Positions 40,252-44,900 of a DNA stretch of 64,000 nucleotides are shown here, one piece after another. Made by a program: the position numbers and the translations under genes. Origin of the DNA: Chrysaora quinquecirrha (taxonomy: Eukaryota > Cnidaria > Scyphozoa > Semaeostomeae > Pelagiidae); NCBI GenBank assembly GCA_014526335.1, contig JACTAT010000021.1, forward strand, positions 3,853,437 through 3,917,436, given 5' to 3'. Every line of letters starts with the position of its first letter. Positions within the stretch are counted from its first letter, which is position 1. The notes under the pieces were generated by a model, which did no database searches, was not told the origin of the DNA, and was given only the letters and a program-made list of their open reading frames with translations.

Positions 40252-41019
40252 ATGAACAGCATCATCTTCATAATCATAATCATCATCATCATCATCTTCA
40301 TCATCATTGTCATCGTCATCATTATCACCATCATAACAATAATCGTCGTCACAATCATAATCATACACATCGTCATTATCATCATCATTATCTTCATCAA
40401 TGAACAGCATCATTTTCATCATCATTATCATCATCATCATCATCACCATCATAATAATAATCGTCATCACAATCATAATCATACACATCATCATCATCAT
40501 CATCATCATTATCTTCAACGTCATCATCGTCATCATAATAACCATCAACGTCATCATCATCATCACAACCATAATAATCATCATTAGAATCAGATGCTTT
40601 CTAAGTTTTGTTACGAAATAGCAAAAAGAACAACAAGGATGTCATCATCAAGAACTTTATGTTCCTATGTTTAGTGCTAAACTGCAATGGAATTTGAATC
40701 CTACACTGGGTCTCTCTCGACTATTTGGCAAAATGTGTCGTTATGTCTCTGGAAGCCTCCCTTGGCAATTTGAAATTGGCAAAAAGAAACAGAAAGACAA
40801 TATAGGAAGAAATTATCAAGAGTTCCGAAAATATTGGCCAAATAAAATACAACTCTGGTTCAGAGAACCTAAGACGGTGAATTCGAAATGCTGATACAGC
40901 TCATGTGAACATTCAACACAGAATCAAAACAGAAATAAAAATAAACTTATAGCACGCACCTGGGACTGCACCTCGAGCGAAAATACACTAACTACGAAAG
41001 CAAAACAAACAAAATTCAT
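1..41019 (-). CDS. LAMA: Laminin alpha subunit with C2 and ILEI insertions (whole gene, 3' end outside window)
   Basis: Secreted basement-membrane subunit expected to trimerise through its coiled coil with beta and gamma chains. I traced 41 coding exons, at least about 2,080 residues. The reading frame carries through every GT-AG junction except exon 14/15. Domains in order (approximate residues): signal peptide 1-18, LN 21-247, LEa 247-535, L4b 537-715, LEb 716-983, coil 988-1272, C2 1273-1411, coil 1412-1555, ILEI 1560-1712, coil 1713-1869, LG1 1870-2040, LG2 from about 2065. LG domains and a CCPG first LE repeat mark an alpha chain. The single L4b domain, with no L4a, resembles the alpha3/5 class. 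Known laminins do not carry C2 or ILEI domains, to my knowledge. Exons are listed in the block entries. Introns of 0.1-3.3 kb are packed with repeats. Confidence 0.93.
200..1145. repeat. TTTCAATTG/TTTCAAGTG minisatellite in laminin intron 40
   Basis: About 100 degenerate 9-bp units (TTTCAATTG, TTTCAAGTG, TTTTAATTG). It fills most of the intron between exons 40 and 41. Long open frames on both strands here are a by-product of the repeat. Confidence 0.85.
1488..1615. mobile_element. CAAACATTTG-family fragment
   Basis: Begins TTAGGCCCTTGCCAAACAAT, then TTTGATCAAACATTTGAG and GTTAAACCGTTTAGCCACGT, the layout of the family best seen at 38672-38940. Confidence 0.55.
1797..3187. other. Laminin intron 38
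   Basis: Apart from the SINE at 2745-2965 I see only AT-rich unique sequence (2090-2700) with no feature I can support. Confidence 0.4.
2745..2965 (+). mobile_element. tRNA-derived SINE, family A
   Basis: Box A-like TATAGTTCAGTGG (2851-2863) and box B GGTTCGAATCC (2896-2906), preceded by GAAGGCTCAAAATAGCCGAA. The tail reads TGGTATGCCACTTGTGGAAA. Other copies: 14508, 22400 and a tandem set at 52980-53610. Confidence 0.7.
3188..5601 (-). CDS. LAMA: Laminin coiled coil third segment and LG1 start, exons 36-38
   Basis: Exons 5470-5601, 4472-4660 and 3188-3507. Coil resumes after ILEI ([16 protein letters not shown], then [10 protein letters not shown] and [13 protein letters not shown]). In exon 38 the frame passes without a break into LG1: [15 protein letters not shown] followed by [16 protein letters not shown], the strand pattern of laminin G domains. 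This exon therefore ties the coil, the inserted modules and the LG domains to a single polypeptide. Confidence 0.88.
4853..5395. mobile_element. TAGACTTATTAC-family repeat
   Basis: Starts TAGACTTATTACCTGAGTTG and ends GGTAGTAAGTCTA. Contains AATTGAATTGCTGGACGCTC and its near complement, a self-complementary core around ACAACATCAATTCAATTCAA. Shares arms with 25461-25601 and 35515-35660. The interior at 5250-5390 matches 25461-25601 inverted. Confidence 0.5.
6102..6464. mobile_element. Word-array TIR element, AAGAAC type
   Basis: Ends TATAATACACGTTTTTTATA / complementary GTGTATTATA, each followed inward by ATAAGAAC / GTTCTTAT. TTAAGAACATG is repeated through the interior. It lies in the intron between laminin exons 35 and 36. 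Confidence 0.7.
6508..10290 (-). CDS. LAMA: ILEI (FAM3/PANDER-type) domain inside the laminin coil, exons 34-35
   Basis: Exons 10063-10290 and 6508-6750. Together they read as a complete ILEI domain of the family found in FAM3 cytokine-like proteins, POMGNT1 and [28 protein letters not shown] and [11 protein letters not shown], then [42 protein letters not shown], and [14 protein letters not shown]. The pair is flanked by phase-1 introns on both sides and has a phase-1 internal intron, a symmetric 1-1-1 module of 471 nt. FAM3-family ILEI domains are secreted and have a beta-beta-alpha globular fold; the POMGNT1 copy binds glycans. The 3.3-kb intron between the two exons holds a dead LINE and a 93-bp pogo-like element. 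Confidence 0.92.
6812..6904. mobile_element. 93-bp pogo/Tigger-like MITE
   Basis: Terminal inverted repeats CAGCTGACATCCGATATCTCGA and the complementary CGATATAACGGATGTCAACTG are bounded by TA on both sides. The CAGTTGAC... start, TCGA words and TA duplication are typical of pogo-type non-autonomous elements. It sits 62 bp upstream (in transcription) of ILEI exon 35. A longer relative is at 57364-57946. Confidence 0.8.
6905..7424. other. Intron segment between pogo-like element and LINE
   Basis: Contains open frames on both strands (for example 6967-7245 minus) without recognisable domains or good splice sites. Base composition is somewhat GC-richer than the surroundings, suggesting another decayed mobile fragment. 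No function is assigned. Confidence 0.3.
7425..10024 (+). pseudogene. 5'-truncated, frameshifted non-LTR retrotransposon (CR1/L2-like) in a laminin intron
   Basis: Reads on the plus strand, opposite to laminin. The 5' part is the end of an endonuclease domain ([11 protein letters not shown], then [10 protein letters not shown] and SDFHKLIL). A reverse transcriptase follows: [67 protein letters not shown], and the catalytic FADD. The C-terminal part is [12 protein letters not shown] and [21 protein letters not shown]. Frame changes near 8190, 8980 and 9285, internal damage near 8740, and the missing 5' half make it inactive. The 3' end is near 10024 after CAATAAATAATG. Affinity to the CR1/L2 group is by motif pattern. 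Confidence 0.85.
10567..10850. mobile_element. Inverted-repeat element with about 40-bp TIRs (GGGGTACTTC...)
   Basis: Left arm GGGGTACTTCATTGTTCAAG then ACTAGACGTGCCGCCCA; right arm TGGGCGGCACGTCTAGT then TTGAACAATGGAAGTACCCC. The arms are near-perfect inverted copies. The interior repeats ACCCAT/ATGTA words (ACCCATGTATAAAAATTTTT, TACCCATTTGTACC). It lies in the intron between laminin exons 33 and 34. Confidence 0.75.
11360..12217 (-). CDS. LAMA: Laminin coiled coil, second segment, exons 31-33
   Basis: Exons 12036-12217, 11587-11725 and 11360-11465, about 142 residues. The sequence is Ala/Gln/Thr-rich helix, for example [17 protein letters not shown] and [19 protein letters not shown]; the latter resembles the Ala-rich coil of laminin alpha domain I. 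Junction phases are 0 in, then 2, 0 and 1 out. It lies between the C2 and ILEI modules. Confidence 0.85.
12745..12915 (+). mobile_element. tRNA-derived SINE, family B
   Basis: GGGGTTCGAGTGCAAGCCAA (box B region), GTAGCGTCATACC, then GATCCAAGCGACTTGCGCTA and TTCACCTTCACCTTTGA. Shares this plan with copies at 30425, 33358 and 37570. Confidence 0.55.
13186..13577. mobile_element. Word-array TIR element, AAGGAA type (TACTCGGATAGG subfamily)
   Basis: Left end ACGCATTTTTTCAATAAGGA with TTTATAAGGAAGGTAATACT; right end TTCCCTATAAAAAAATGCGT. Internal AACTTAAGGAATTTTTAGTACT and TTAAGGAATTGCTAAGG repeats match the copy at 48097-48492 over the full length. Confidence 0.7.
13706..15385 (-). CDS. LAMA: C2 domain inside the laminin coil, exons 29-30
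   Basis: Exons 15178-15385 and 13706-13914 encode 139 residues reading as a synaptotagmin-like (type I topology) C2 domain: [60 protein letters not shown], then DADDFMGEV. Calcium-loop aspartates are present in loop 1 (AARD, SDPY) and loop 3 ([10 protein letters not shown]), the last with the usual D-x-D-x5-D spacing. Both outer splice junctions are phase 0, so the exon pair (417 nt) is a symmetric module. The inner junction is phase 1. Coiled-coil exons flank it on both sides in frame. C2 domains usually bind membranes or calcium inside cells; one in a secreted laminin arm is unexpected. Confidence 0.9.
13995..14396. mobile_element. Word-array TIR element, AAGGAAC type
   Basis: Starts TACACGCGTTTTTTTATAAG GAACC and ends in GTTCTTTTTAAAAAAAGTGT. 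AAGTTCCTTAATAGTTCCTT arrays occur near both ends. The interior (GCAAATGAATGGAACCGGCT) matches copies at 16630, 47685 and 49319. Confidence 0.75.
14508..14690 (+). mobile_element. SINE family A copy
   Basis: GAGAGTTACTCGGCGATTTC, a CTGGTTCGTACCC box B-like site and CACTTGTGGAAAAATCTATT match the 2745 copy. Confidence 0.6.
14698..15079. mobile_element. Word-array TIR element, AAGAAAC type
   Basis: Starts TACACGTACTTTTTTATAAA then TTTATAAGAAACCCAGCC, and ends CCTTATAAAAAAATACGTGT. Inside, the words are AAGAAACTTTCAGTACT and TTTAAGAAACCCC, with GAAAC in place of GGAAC. Confidence 0.7.
15524..21002 (-). CDS. LAMA: Laminin coiled coil, first segment, exons 23-28
   Basis: Exons 20851-21002, 19951-20064, 19020-19131, 18333-18529, 17401-17574 and 15524-15640, about 285 residues. 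The segment opens with CPLC, matching the cysteine pair at the start of laminin long arms that links the three chains by disulfides. It continues as Ala/Ser/Thr/Gln/Leu-rich helix with many Asn-X-Ser/Thr sites. Exon 28 ends in phase 0 directly before the C2 domain. Sequence conservation is low, as usual for laminin coils, so exon calls rest on open frames, splice sites and phase continuity. Confidence 0.82.
15930..16425. repeat. Short tandem words in laminin intron 27
   Basis: 15950-16085 repeats ACGGTTTT/TACGGTTTTT. 16190-16330 repeats CATACCGCATT. 16331-16415 has three 28-bp units of ATGTTCATTTCACATGGCAT TCGTCAGC. Confidence 0.6.
16630..17032. mobile_element. Word-array TIR element, AAGGAAC type
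   Basis: TACACGCTTTATTATAAAGA at the left and GGTTCCTTATAAAAAGCGTG at the right. Internal TTTAAAGAACTTATACTACT and CATTAAGGAACTTTT words. Same subfamily as 13995 (inverted), 47685 and 49319. Confidence 0.75.
17640..18260. repeat. Minisatellite, ACTGTGGTGG/TTATGCTTGATG units
   Basis: Irregular units of about 60 bp built from TACTGTGGTGGATAAGCACT and GTGGGTTATTATGCTTGATG. It fills the intron between exons 26 and 27 up to about 70 bp from the exon 26 donor. Confidence 0.8.
19140..19950. other. Laminin intron 24
   Basis: Unique AT-rich sequence; a short plus-strand open frame at 19503-19709 has no recognisable domain. No repeat family was recognised. Confidence 0.35.
21030..21530. repeat. TTAG microsatellite
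   Basis: About 500 bp of (TTAG)n with variants TTGG, CTAG and TTAC in laminin intron 22. A second such tract is at 54950-55410 in KHDC4. Confidence 0.9.
21554..24818 (-). CDS. LAMA: Laminin LEb repeats, exons 18-22
   Basis: Exons 24675-24818, 23349-23576, 22610-22716, 21863-22040 and 21554-21703. They encode about six LE repeats, beginning [13 protein letters not shown] and ending [14 protein letters not shown]. The second repeat ([10 protein letters not shown] ... VGRVC) is short and lacks the last cysteine loop, as seen at the same place in alpha5. No L4a domain follows; the repeats lead straight into the coiled coil. Most junctions are phase 1, the usual phase between LE modules. Confidence 0.93.
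22400..22570 (+). mobile_element. SINE family A copy, decayed
   Basis: GGGCTGTATGTCATATAATT, CATAGTGGAACTGTCGTTG and AGCATGTCACTCGTGAAAAA match family A with several changes. Confidence 0.5.
23648..23968. repeat. Telomere-like CCCTAA minisatellite
   Basis: About 12 units of 25 bp, consensus AATCCTAACCCTAAAACCCTACCCT. The CCCTAA core is the animal telomere word, but the 25-bp higher period shows it is a satellite-like array, not a plain telomere. Confidence 0.8.
24036..24305. mobile_element. CAAACATTTG-family inverted-repeat element
   Basis: AGGCCCTCGCCAAT then TGATCAAACATTGTTTGTCA at the left and ATGTTGGACAAACATTGTTT at the right. Internal copies of CTTGTCAAACA/CTTGTCAAGCAATG are separated by CGTTTGGCCA. 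Confidence 0.6.
24306..24598. mobile_element. GTCGCG/GGCTAAACT-word inverted-repeat element
   Basis: Left ATGGCTAAACTAGGAGATTT with GTCGCACGCGACATTG; right GTCGCGCACGACATGTCTAC TAGTTTAGCCAGGCC. The arms are inverted copies. GTGGCTAAACTGGGAGACAC is repeated inside. Confidence 0.5.
24889..25114. mobile_element. CAAACATTTG-family inverted-repeat element
   Basis: Left TAGGCCCTGACCAAACGATC AAACATTTTGG; right ATGCTTGATCGTTTGGCCAG GGCGTT. Near-perfect TIRs. Confidence 0.7.
25461..25601. mobile_element. TAGACTTATTAC-family MITE, 141 bp
   Basis: CTAGACTTATTACCTTCCTC at the left and ACGAATGTAATATGTCTAG at the right. Middle palindrome around GGAAACAGC ... GCTGTTTCC. Confidence 0.6.
25952..29514 (-). 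CDS. LAMA: Laminin L4b (domain IV type B) exons 14-17
   Basis: Exons 29442-29514, 27647-27926, 26490-26596 and 25952-26028. The block starts just after a half LE repeat ([17 protein letters not shown]) and ends with [20 protein letters not shown], the typical L4b-to-LE transition of alpha3/5 and of the related beta-chain LF domain. Exon 14 ends in phase 0, but exon 15 read from its best acceptor (TTTCAG at 27927-27932) needs two preceding bases. Either a short exon of length 2 mod 3 is missed in the 1.5-kb intron, or exon 15 starts at a weaker downstream acceptor near 27892. The domain is about 180 residues, shorter than vertebrate alpha5 L4b. Confidence 0.8.
26639..27030. mobile_element. Two adjacent CAAACATTTG-family copies
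   Basis: First copy starts AAGATGGCCCTAGCTAAACA; the second half (26880-27030) repeats TGGCCAAACGATCGAACATT and TTATCGTTTGGCCACGTGG. Boundaries are approximate. Confidence 0.5.
28014..28372. mobile_element. Word-array TIR element, AAGAAC type
   Basis: Starts TACACTCTTTTTTATAAGAA and ends TTCTTATAAAAAAAAGAGTG TA. TTCTTAA and GTTCTTA words recur internally, and the TATAAAATTGTTCTTATAAA doublet marks the right end. Confidence 0.7.
28510..28592. repeat. GAT-rich microsatellite
   Basis: Imperfect (GAT)n in the L4b intron between laminin exons 14 and 15. Confidence 0.75.
28830..29330. mobile_element. Word-array TIR element, AAGCAAC type
   Basis: Starts TACACGCAGTTTTTTTTTAA AGCAACC and ends GTTGCTTATAAAAAAACTGC GTGTA. 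Interior words are TTTAAGCAACGTATAGTACC and TAAGCAACTACTAAGCAACT. The plan equals the GGAAC elements, but GC replaces GG in every word. Confidence 0.75.
29767..34608 (-). CDS. LAMA: Laminin LEa repeats, exons 6-13
   Basis: Exons 34380-34608, 33701-33819, 33056-33146, 32836-32933, 32002-32107, 31529-31581, 30907-31015 and 29767-29866. They encode four complete laminin-type EGF repeats plus a half repeat leading into L4b, each with the eight-cysteine spacing and Gly-aromatic motif before the last cysteine. The first repeat carries the alpha-chain signature [10 protein letters not shown]. The second, with [15 protein letters not shown] and the following INCEKC, also reads like alpha chains rather than beta. 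Reading phase alternates 1, 0, 1, 0 through the block, as is common for LE-coding exons. These repeats form the rigid short-arm rod. Confidence 0.93.
30425..30590 (+). mobile_element. SINE family B copy
   Basis: GTAAGGTTTCGAGCCCCACG, GGTCTCGTTAGTTCAACTGC and CACCTTCACCTCTAAC match family B. Confidence 0.5.
31040..31460. mobile_element. GATCG-word inverted-repeat element
   Basis: Dense in GATTGGCGACCGTCTACGAT, TCGCGATCATTACGATT and CGGCGATCGTTAGTCGCAGG, with complementary GATCGGCGTTCATCGCAGGC and AATCGGCGATGATCGCAGAC. A shorter relative is at 43430-43675 and a related one at 46245-46595. Confidence 0.5.
31725..31900. mobile_element. AACGGT-word inverted-repeat element
   Basis: Short element with AAACGGTACGAAATC, AAACGGTTTCAAAACC and GTTTCAGTGTAAACGGG, inverted at TTCCGTTTACACTGAAACGG. 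It resembles other GTTTACACGG-ended blocks at 51455-51730 and 17030-17160. Confidence 0.4.
32440..32810. repeat. GAT microsatellite
   Basis: Imperfect (GAT)n/(AATGAT)n in laminin intron 9, ending 26 bp from the exon 9 donor. Confidence 0.85.
33176..33645. mobile_element. CAAACATTTG-family element split by a SINE
   Basis: Left part AGGCTCTGACAAAACGATCA AACATTGC (33176-33262); right part GACGAGGCCAAACGGTAAAC ... ATTGTTTGGCAAGGAAC (33560-33645). A tRNA-derived SINE at 33358-33535 lies between them, giving an insertion order. Confidence 0.55.
33358..33535 (+). mobile_element. SINE family B copy inside a CAAACATTTG element
   Basis: Best copy: GTGGCGTCGTGGCTGAAACC, AAGGTTCGAGCCCCAGCTAC, GGGTCTCGATTAATTAACCT and CACCGTCACCTTTCAAC. 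Box B GGTTCGAGCCC. Confidence 0.65.
34624..34815. mobile_element. Fragment of an AAGAAC-type word-array element
   Basis: Left end TACACTCTTTTTGATAAGAA followed by ATAAGAACAACGAGGC and AATAAGAACGACTTAAG. No matching right end is visible, so it is probably truncated; the end coordinate is approximate. Confidence 0.45.
35515..35660. mobile_element. TAGACTTACTAC-family repeat adjacent to laminin exon 5
   Basis: CTTACCCTAGACTTACTACA at the left and GCAAGTCTAGTCTTACCC at the right. The right end supplies bases immediately next to the exon 5 donor (GTAAGACTAGACTT after 35664). Internal match to 4853-4995. Confidence 0.5.
35664..40071 (-). CDS. LAMA: Laminin LN (domain VI) exons 2-5
   Basis: Exons 39820-40071, 38232-38474, 36442-36510 and 35664-35741, all phase 0 at both ends. 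The LN domain is the short-arm tip through which laminin trimers polymerise into sheets. Diagnostic stretches seen: ISANVTCG near the start, [11 protein letters not shown] followed by FWQS, the [17 protein letters not shown] block, the conserved Cys in TTAAECTS, and the Cys in RTVCAEY. Exon 5 ([15 protein letters not shown]) corresponds to the conserved ARYIRLRF strand near the end of LN. Exon 6 then completes LN ([13 protein letters not shown]) before the first LE cysteine. Confidence 0.93.
35960..36305. repeat. 153-bp tandem repeat
   Basis: Two and a bit units with 153-bp period (GTGTCGATTTCGAAGGCA at 35975 and 36128), itself built from CAATTTCAAGG and AAAGGCAGCAAATTGCC words. 153 is a multiple of three, so frames stay open. 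It lies in a laminin LN intron. Confidence 0.75.
36625..37038. mobile_element. Word-array TIR element, AAGCAAC type
   Basis: Left end has four tandem copies of AAGCAACCGCTCAAT or close variants after a T run; right end is GTTGCTTATTAAAAAAAAAG TGTA. TTAAGCAACTTTGAGGGCTG is repeated inside. Relatives at 50777-51157 and 61267-61650. Confidence 0.7.
37296..37573. mobile_element. CAAACATTTG-family element
   Basis: TGCCCTGGAAAACGATCAAA at the left and AATGTTTGAAAGTTTGGCTA GGGCCTTA at the right, with ACCACGTCACAAAACATTGC inside. Confidence 0.65.
37570..37760 (+). mobile_element. SINE family B copy
   Basis: GTGCTGTGGCGTGTTGGCCT, GTAGCGTCACAGCCAGGATG, ATCTCGCTAGTTCATCTACC and CTCACATTCACCTTCAG. Confidence 0.55.
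37802..38100. mobile_element. CAAACATTTG-family element, probably with a second partial copy
   Basis: TAGGCACTGGCAAACGATCA AACATTGCC; internal GCCACGTCACAAAACATTG. The end near 38100 (ACGTTCAAACATTGCTTG) is approximate. Confidence 0.5.
38672..38940. mobile_element. CAAACATTTG-family element (reference copy)
   Basis: Left TTGGCCCTGGCTAAACGATC AAACATTGTTTGTC, right GACAAACAATGTTTGATCGT TTGGCAAGGGCCTTA: TIRs of about 50 bp. The interior repeats AAGCAAATTTC/CAAGCAAAATG and CCACGTCACAAAACA. Confidence 0.75.
39235..39415. repeat. Interspersed repeat (CTGACACTCCTCAGAG / GGGTATAAAT family)
   Basis: GGATCTGGGTATAAATCCCG, TTCTGACGTTCATACTCTGA, GGAGTGTCAGACGATAAAAG and CCGAAAATGATTCCGCTGTT. Partial copies of either orientation occur near 3570-3840, 3990-4130, 22880-22980, 30310-30380, 30740-30850, 31640-31710, 43690-43880, 50380-50460 and 60280-60560. 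It contains no coding sequence I can see. Confidence 0.55.
40090..40590. repeat. ATC microsatellite
   Basis: Imperfect (ATC)n, with a 145-bp higher-order duplication (GAACAGCATCAT occurs at 40254 and 40402). It starts 19 bp upstream of the laminin exon 2 acceptor. Confidence 0.85.
40960..41019 (-). CDS. LAMA: Laminin exon 1: signal peptide
   Basis: Twenty codons starting at the ATG at 41017-41019 and ending at a CAG|GTGCGT donor, phase 0. The peptide [20 protein letters not shown] has a short hydrophobic core and small residues before the likely cleavage site, as expected for a secreted protein. The next exon continues directly into the LN domain. This ATG is chosen because it is the first that gives a signal peptide in frame with the LN exon; non-coding exons further upstream cannot be excluded. 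Confidence 0.85.
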
Positions 41020-41826
41020 TTTGTAATTAGTAGTTTTTCAAACTTCAATTCGCTCTAGTTCAGCATACTTTCAGCAAAACAGAAAATAAAGTTCGTAGAC
41101 GCGTATGCGTCAGGTGGGACTATGGTAGACCTGTGGAATTCACGAGTGTTTTTCAATGGAGATGAATAATGGCACAGGTGGTCCAATTCATAACTGGTCT
41201 TGTGGCTACTCCAGACTGAGAGGTCTGAGTCACATTAAAAGGTTTTGACAAACGTTGCAATTACTCATCAATTAAACTGTTTGTTTTATTGAAAATTCTG
41301 GGAAACCAACAACCTCAAGGTTCCTCATTTTCACACGTTCTTTTAAATAAAGAACCTTTGGTCTGAGTTGAGGCTGGAGTTCCTTAATGACTAAAAGACT
41401 GTTCATTTCCAGGCGAGAGCGGAATAGAAACGTGGACAAAGTGATTCATCATGAAATTTTGACTGTTTATGTTATTAGAAAACAGAGTTATTATTTGTCA
41501 ACTAAACAACACTTTACGAAGTTTAGTTTCTACATCACAAATAGAAGATACAATACACAAATACTACAATCCTGCTCTCCTGCAGGCTTTTCTTATACAA
41601 TCTACATCAAATCAATAAAAAAACTTAGCATTTTAAAAATGCCTGGTAGATCGTTCAGTACAAATGAAAGTTTTTAATAGTTTTTCAAATACCTTCTTGT
41701 CATTTTCTGAATATTCATCTGAATCGCTGACTCATTATCTAAATCCTGGTCTAAATCTCCAACTTGATATGTCTGAATATTAAACATTTATATCTGAATC
41801 TTCACTTCACTCTCAACCTGGATGAA
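41020..41826. other. Intergenic region between KHDC4 stop and laminin start
   Basis: 807 bp hold the KHDC4 3' UTR and the laminin upstream region, both read on the minus strand. A possible KHDC4 poly(A) signal (AATAAA on minus) is at 41285-41290. At 41331-41393 is the end fragment of an AAGGAAC-type inverted-repeat element. I see no clear TATA box. Open frames here look random. Confidence 0.5.
41285..41290 (-). terminator. Possible poly(A) signal of KHDC4
   Basis: Forward TTTATT gives AATAAA on the minus strand about 540 nt after the KHDC4 stop and 266 bp before the laminin ATG. The hexamer is the only support. Confidence 0.3.
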
Positions 41827-41963
41827 TCAATCTGAATCTGAATCTGAGTCTCCAGTGTATGGTATCAGTGATGCAAGAGGGTTTTTTAAATCCGATGTTC
41901 GTGATTTTGACTTCTTCTTGGTTCCAGATGACAAGGGCAGGCTGGGAGCCTTGAAGCTTTTGC
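41827..41963 (-). CDS. KHDC4: KHDC4 last exon with stop
   Basis: Open frame ending in [18 protein letters not shown] and TGA at 41827-41829. It resembles the acidic C terminus of KHDC4 (LVAYAADSSDEEE in human). Reading from the acceptor TAG at 41964-41966 needs one preceding base, while the previous exon ends in phase 0. Either the acceptor TTCAAG at about 41950 is used, giving an in-frame join, or one more exon lies in the 3.2-kb intron at 41964-45128. I could not find a convincing one. Confidence 0.6.
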
Positions 41964-44900
41964 CTATTTTTTAGAAAAAGCAATAAAGACCAGATTAGGT
42001 AATAAGGTGATAATTACCAATAGTTAATACATTACAGACACGCACACTTGCTTTCTTCGCAAGGTATGGGTTTCTGTACTTAGCACATAGGAGACATGTT
42101 CTTCTAAACCAATTCTCTTTTCGGTAGCCTTCTTTTTTCGGAATGTGTGTTCTCCAAAACCTTTTGCATCAAAGCAGAAGGTTTCAGAGATTTTCGAGAG
42201 ACTAGTTTTAAAATCCGAAAGAGACTTCCATTTTACTAGTTGCCAGGAGACATCCCACGAATGGGTTTAGGGACGAGGCAAGCAAGAATTTTGGCGCGAA
42301 AAATGACTGACATTTTGAACAAATTCCTGAAAAGTTTCAGAATTCTTGTTTTTTTGAAAATCATCGATTCTGTTCTTGGAAGCTTTCTCCTTTGAAATTG
42401 GGAAGGTTTTGGATGTTCAGAAGAACACGCTAAGGGTTTCATTGAATAGCATAGGGCTATTCTCGGCAGTGCGGTCCCTGTCCTTCCTCTGGGTGAGATT
42501 ACACCTGATGACTTCTTTTGCTCTTGCCCCTTGAATGACAGAGAACCGGCCCTTCTCCTCACTCTTCGTGGCGAGATTGACCTAAGTAGGAGACGAACCT
42601 ACCACCAGAAGTGTTATTAAGATTTGCCTACCAAGTACCACGTAATCCTTCAAAGTCAATGCTGGCATCAACCTCGTCCCGAAGCAAAGAAGGCGTTAAG
42701 CAAGACTACGAAAAACTTCAATGTTTACATTCGATCCTGGTATCTATAAAGTCTATTCGTAGTTTGACTGGCTGCTCAAACAAACGATAGTAATGTTTCA
42801 ATGACATCACAATTCTATTAGAGTATAAAGCATACCAAAATAGGTCGAAAATCAAGTAAATGACATTTAATATAAACAAAATACAGCGCTCAGCACAGCT
42901 ATATTGTTGGCAGGCATAAAAAATTCCTGCGATTCTTGTTCTAAGAACATTTTAGCTGGCAATTATATGCCTAGGCCAAAAATTCTGAAAGTTCGGTGGT
43001 TTGACAAAGTTTTGCAGCGGATACCCGAACAAAAATAGTTCTACGGCTGAGAATCAGGGGACTCCTTTGAAGCCACGGGGACGAGGTTGTGCTATGGATA
43101 AATGTATAGCTTTACCTACCAAAGTCCTGCGACGGTTTTTTGCTCGAAGATGGGGTCCCGGGGGGAATATCTTTCCTGTCGTGTGCTTCCCTGCGCAAAT
43201 TGTCACGTGATGTTCTCTGACGCCCTCTCCAGTTGACCTAAATTTGGTATTTGAATCTAAACTGTGAGAATGGCTTTCCTATTTCATTAGAAAGGTAAAG
43301 AAAAGAAATATATAAATTAATATGCGGCTATGAAATATGTTAAAACATAAAAGAACAAACATGTACATATCTGTAATCGCGAGAATTAGCTGAAACATTT
43401 TTGGACATACTTAAAGACTGGTTTCCATAAAGTTGTAAGGGATTGGCGACCGTCTGCGATCATCAGGGTTGCTTTCCGATTCAATTGAAACATGCTCTCG
43501 CGATCATTACGACTGTCGGCGACCGTTAGTCGTAAGCGTCGGGAAATTTGAAATGAATTCAATTTGCCCGATCGTTTAGTCTGTCCCGATCAATAAAAAA
43601 CTTTATGGAAACACAGATCGCAGACGGCCGGCTATCGTTGCAGACTATCCTTTGTTGGAATGCAATCATGTGAGTCTAACACTCAGAGCATAAACGTTAG
43701 GAACAAACAGAAACAATTCATTAAGGCGGAATTTATATCCGCATGCTAACACCAAAAACAATGCCAATACAGCTTAAATTTTTTGATTGGTGGATTTCGA
43801 TCCGCATCTGAGTATAAATCTGCCTAAATTGTCTCGTTTTGTTCTGACTTTTACACTCAGAGGAGTGTCAGACGAAAATAGTAACCACAAGCTAAGATCA
43901 ACGACCGATGATCTAAGACTTGCGATCAAAAACCTGAGATTCACAATCTATAAGCATAGATCAATGATATATGATCTAAGATCTACAATCTACAATCCGG
44001 GATCCACAACCTACAATCTAAGATCAACGACCGATGATCTAAGACTTGCGATCAAAAACCTGAGATTCACAATCTATAAGCAAGGATCAATGATATATGA
44101 TCTAAGATCTACAATCTAAAATCCGGGTTCCAACAATCTACAAGCTAAGATCAACGACCGATGACCTAAGACTTGCGATCAAAAACCTGAGATTCACAAT
44201 CTATAAGCATAGATCAATGATATATGATCTAAGATCTACAATCTAAAATCCGGGATCCACAATCTACAAGCTAAGATCAACGACCGATGATTTAAGACTT
44301 GCGATCAAAAACCTGAGATTCACAATCCATAAGCATAGATCAATGATATATGATCTAAGATCTACAATCTACAATCCGGGATTCACAATCTACAAGCTAA
44401 GATCAACAACCGATGTTCTTAGACTTGTGATCAAAAACCTGAGATTGACAATCTATAAGCAAAGATCAATGATATATGATCTAAGATCTACAATCTACAA
44501 TCCGGGATCCACAATCTACAAGCTAAGATCAACAACCGATGTTCTAAGACTTGTGATCAAAACCTGAGATTCACAATCTATAAGCATAGATCAATGAAAC
44601 ATGATCAAAGATTTACAATCTAAAATCCGGGATCCATAATCTACAAGCTAAGATCAACGACGGACGATCTAAGACTTGCGATCAAAAACCTGAGATTCAC
44701 AATCTATAAGCAAAGATCAATGATATATGATCAAAGATCTACAATCTAAAATCCGAGATCCACAATCTACAAGGTAAGATCAACGACCGATTTTCTAAGA
44801 CTTGCGATCAAAAACCTGAGATTCAAAATCCATAAGCATAGATCAATGGTATATGATCAAAGATCTACAATCTACAATCCGGGATCCACAACCTACAAGC

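Noticed and set aside
25952..41019. Initial reading of the gene as a laminin beta chain because of the LF-like domain
   Set aside because: LE1 ([10 protein letters not shown]), LE2, the [14 protein letters not shown] exit of the domain and the LG domains match alpha3/5-type chains with an L4b domain.
42001..42562. Possible extra KHDC4 exon (KGFG-like at about 42150) and a 108-codon minus-strand frame
   Set aside because: No acceptor/donor pair gives a phase-compatible exon, and the similarity is limited to four residues.
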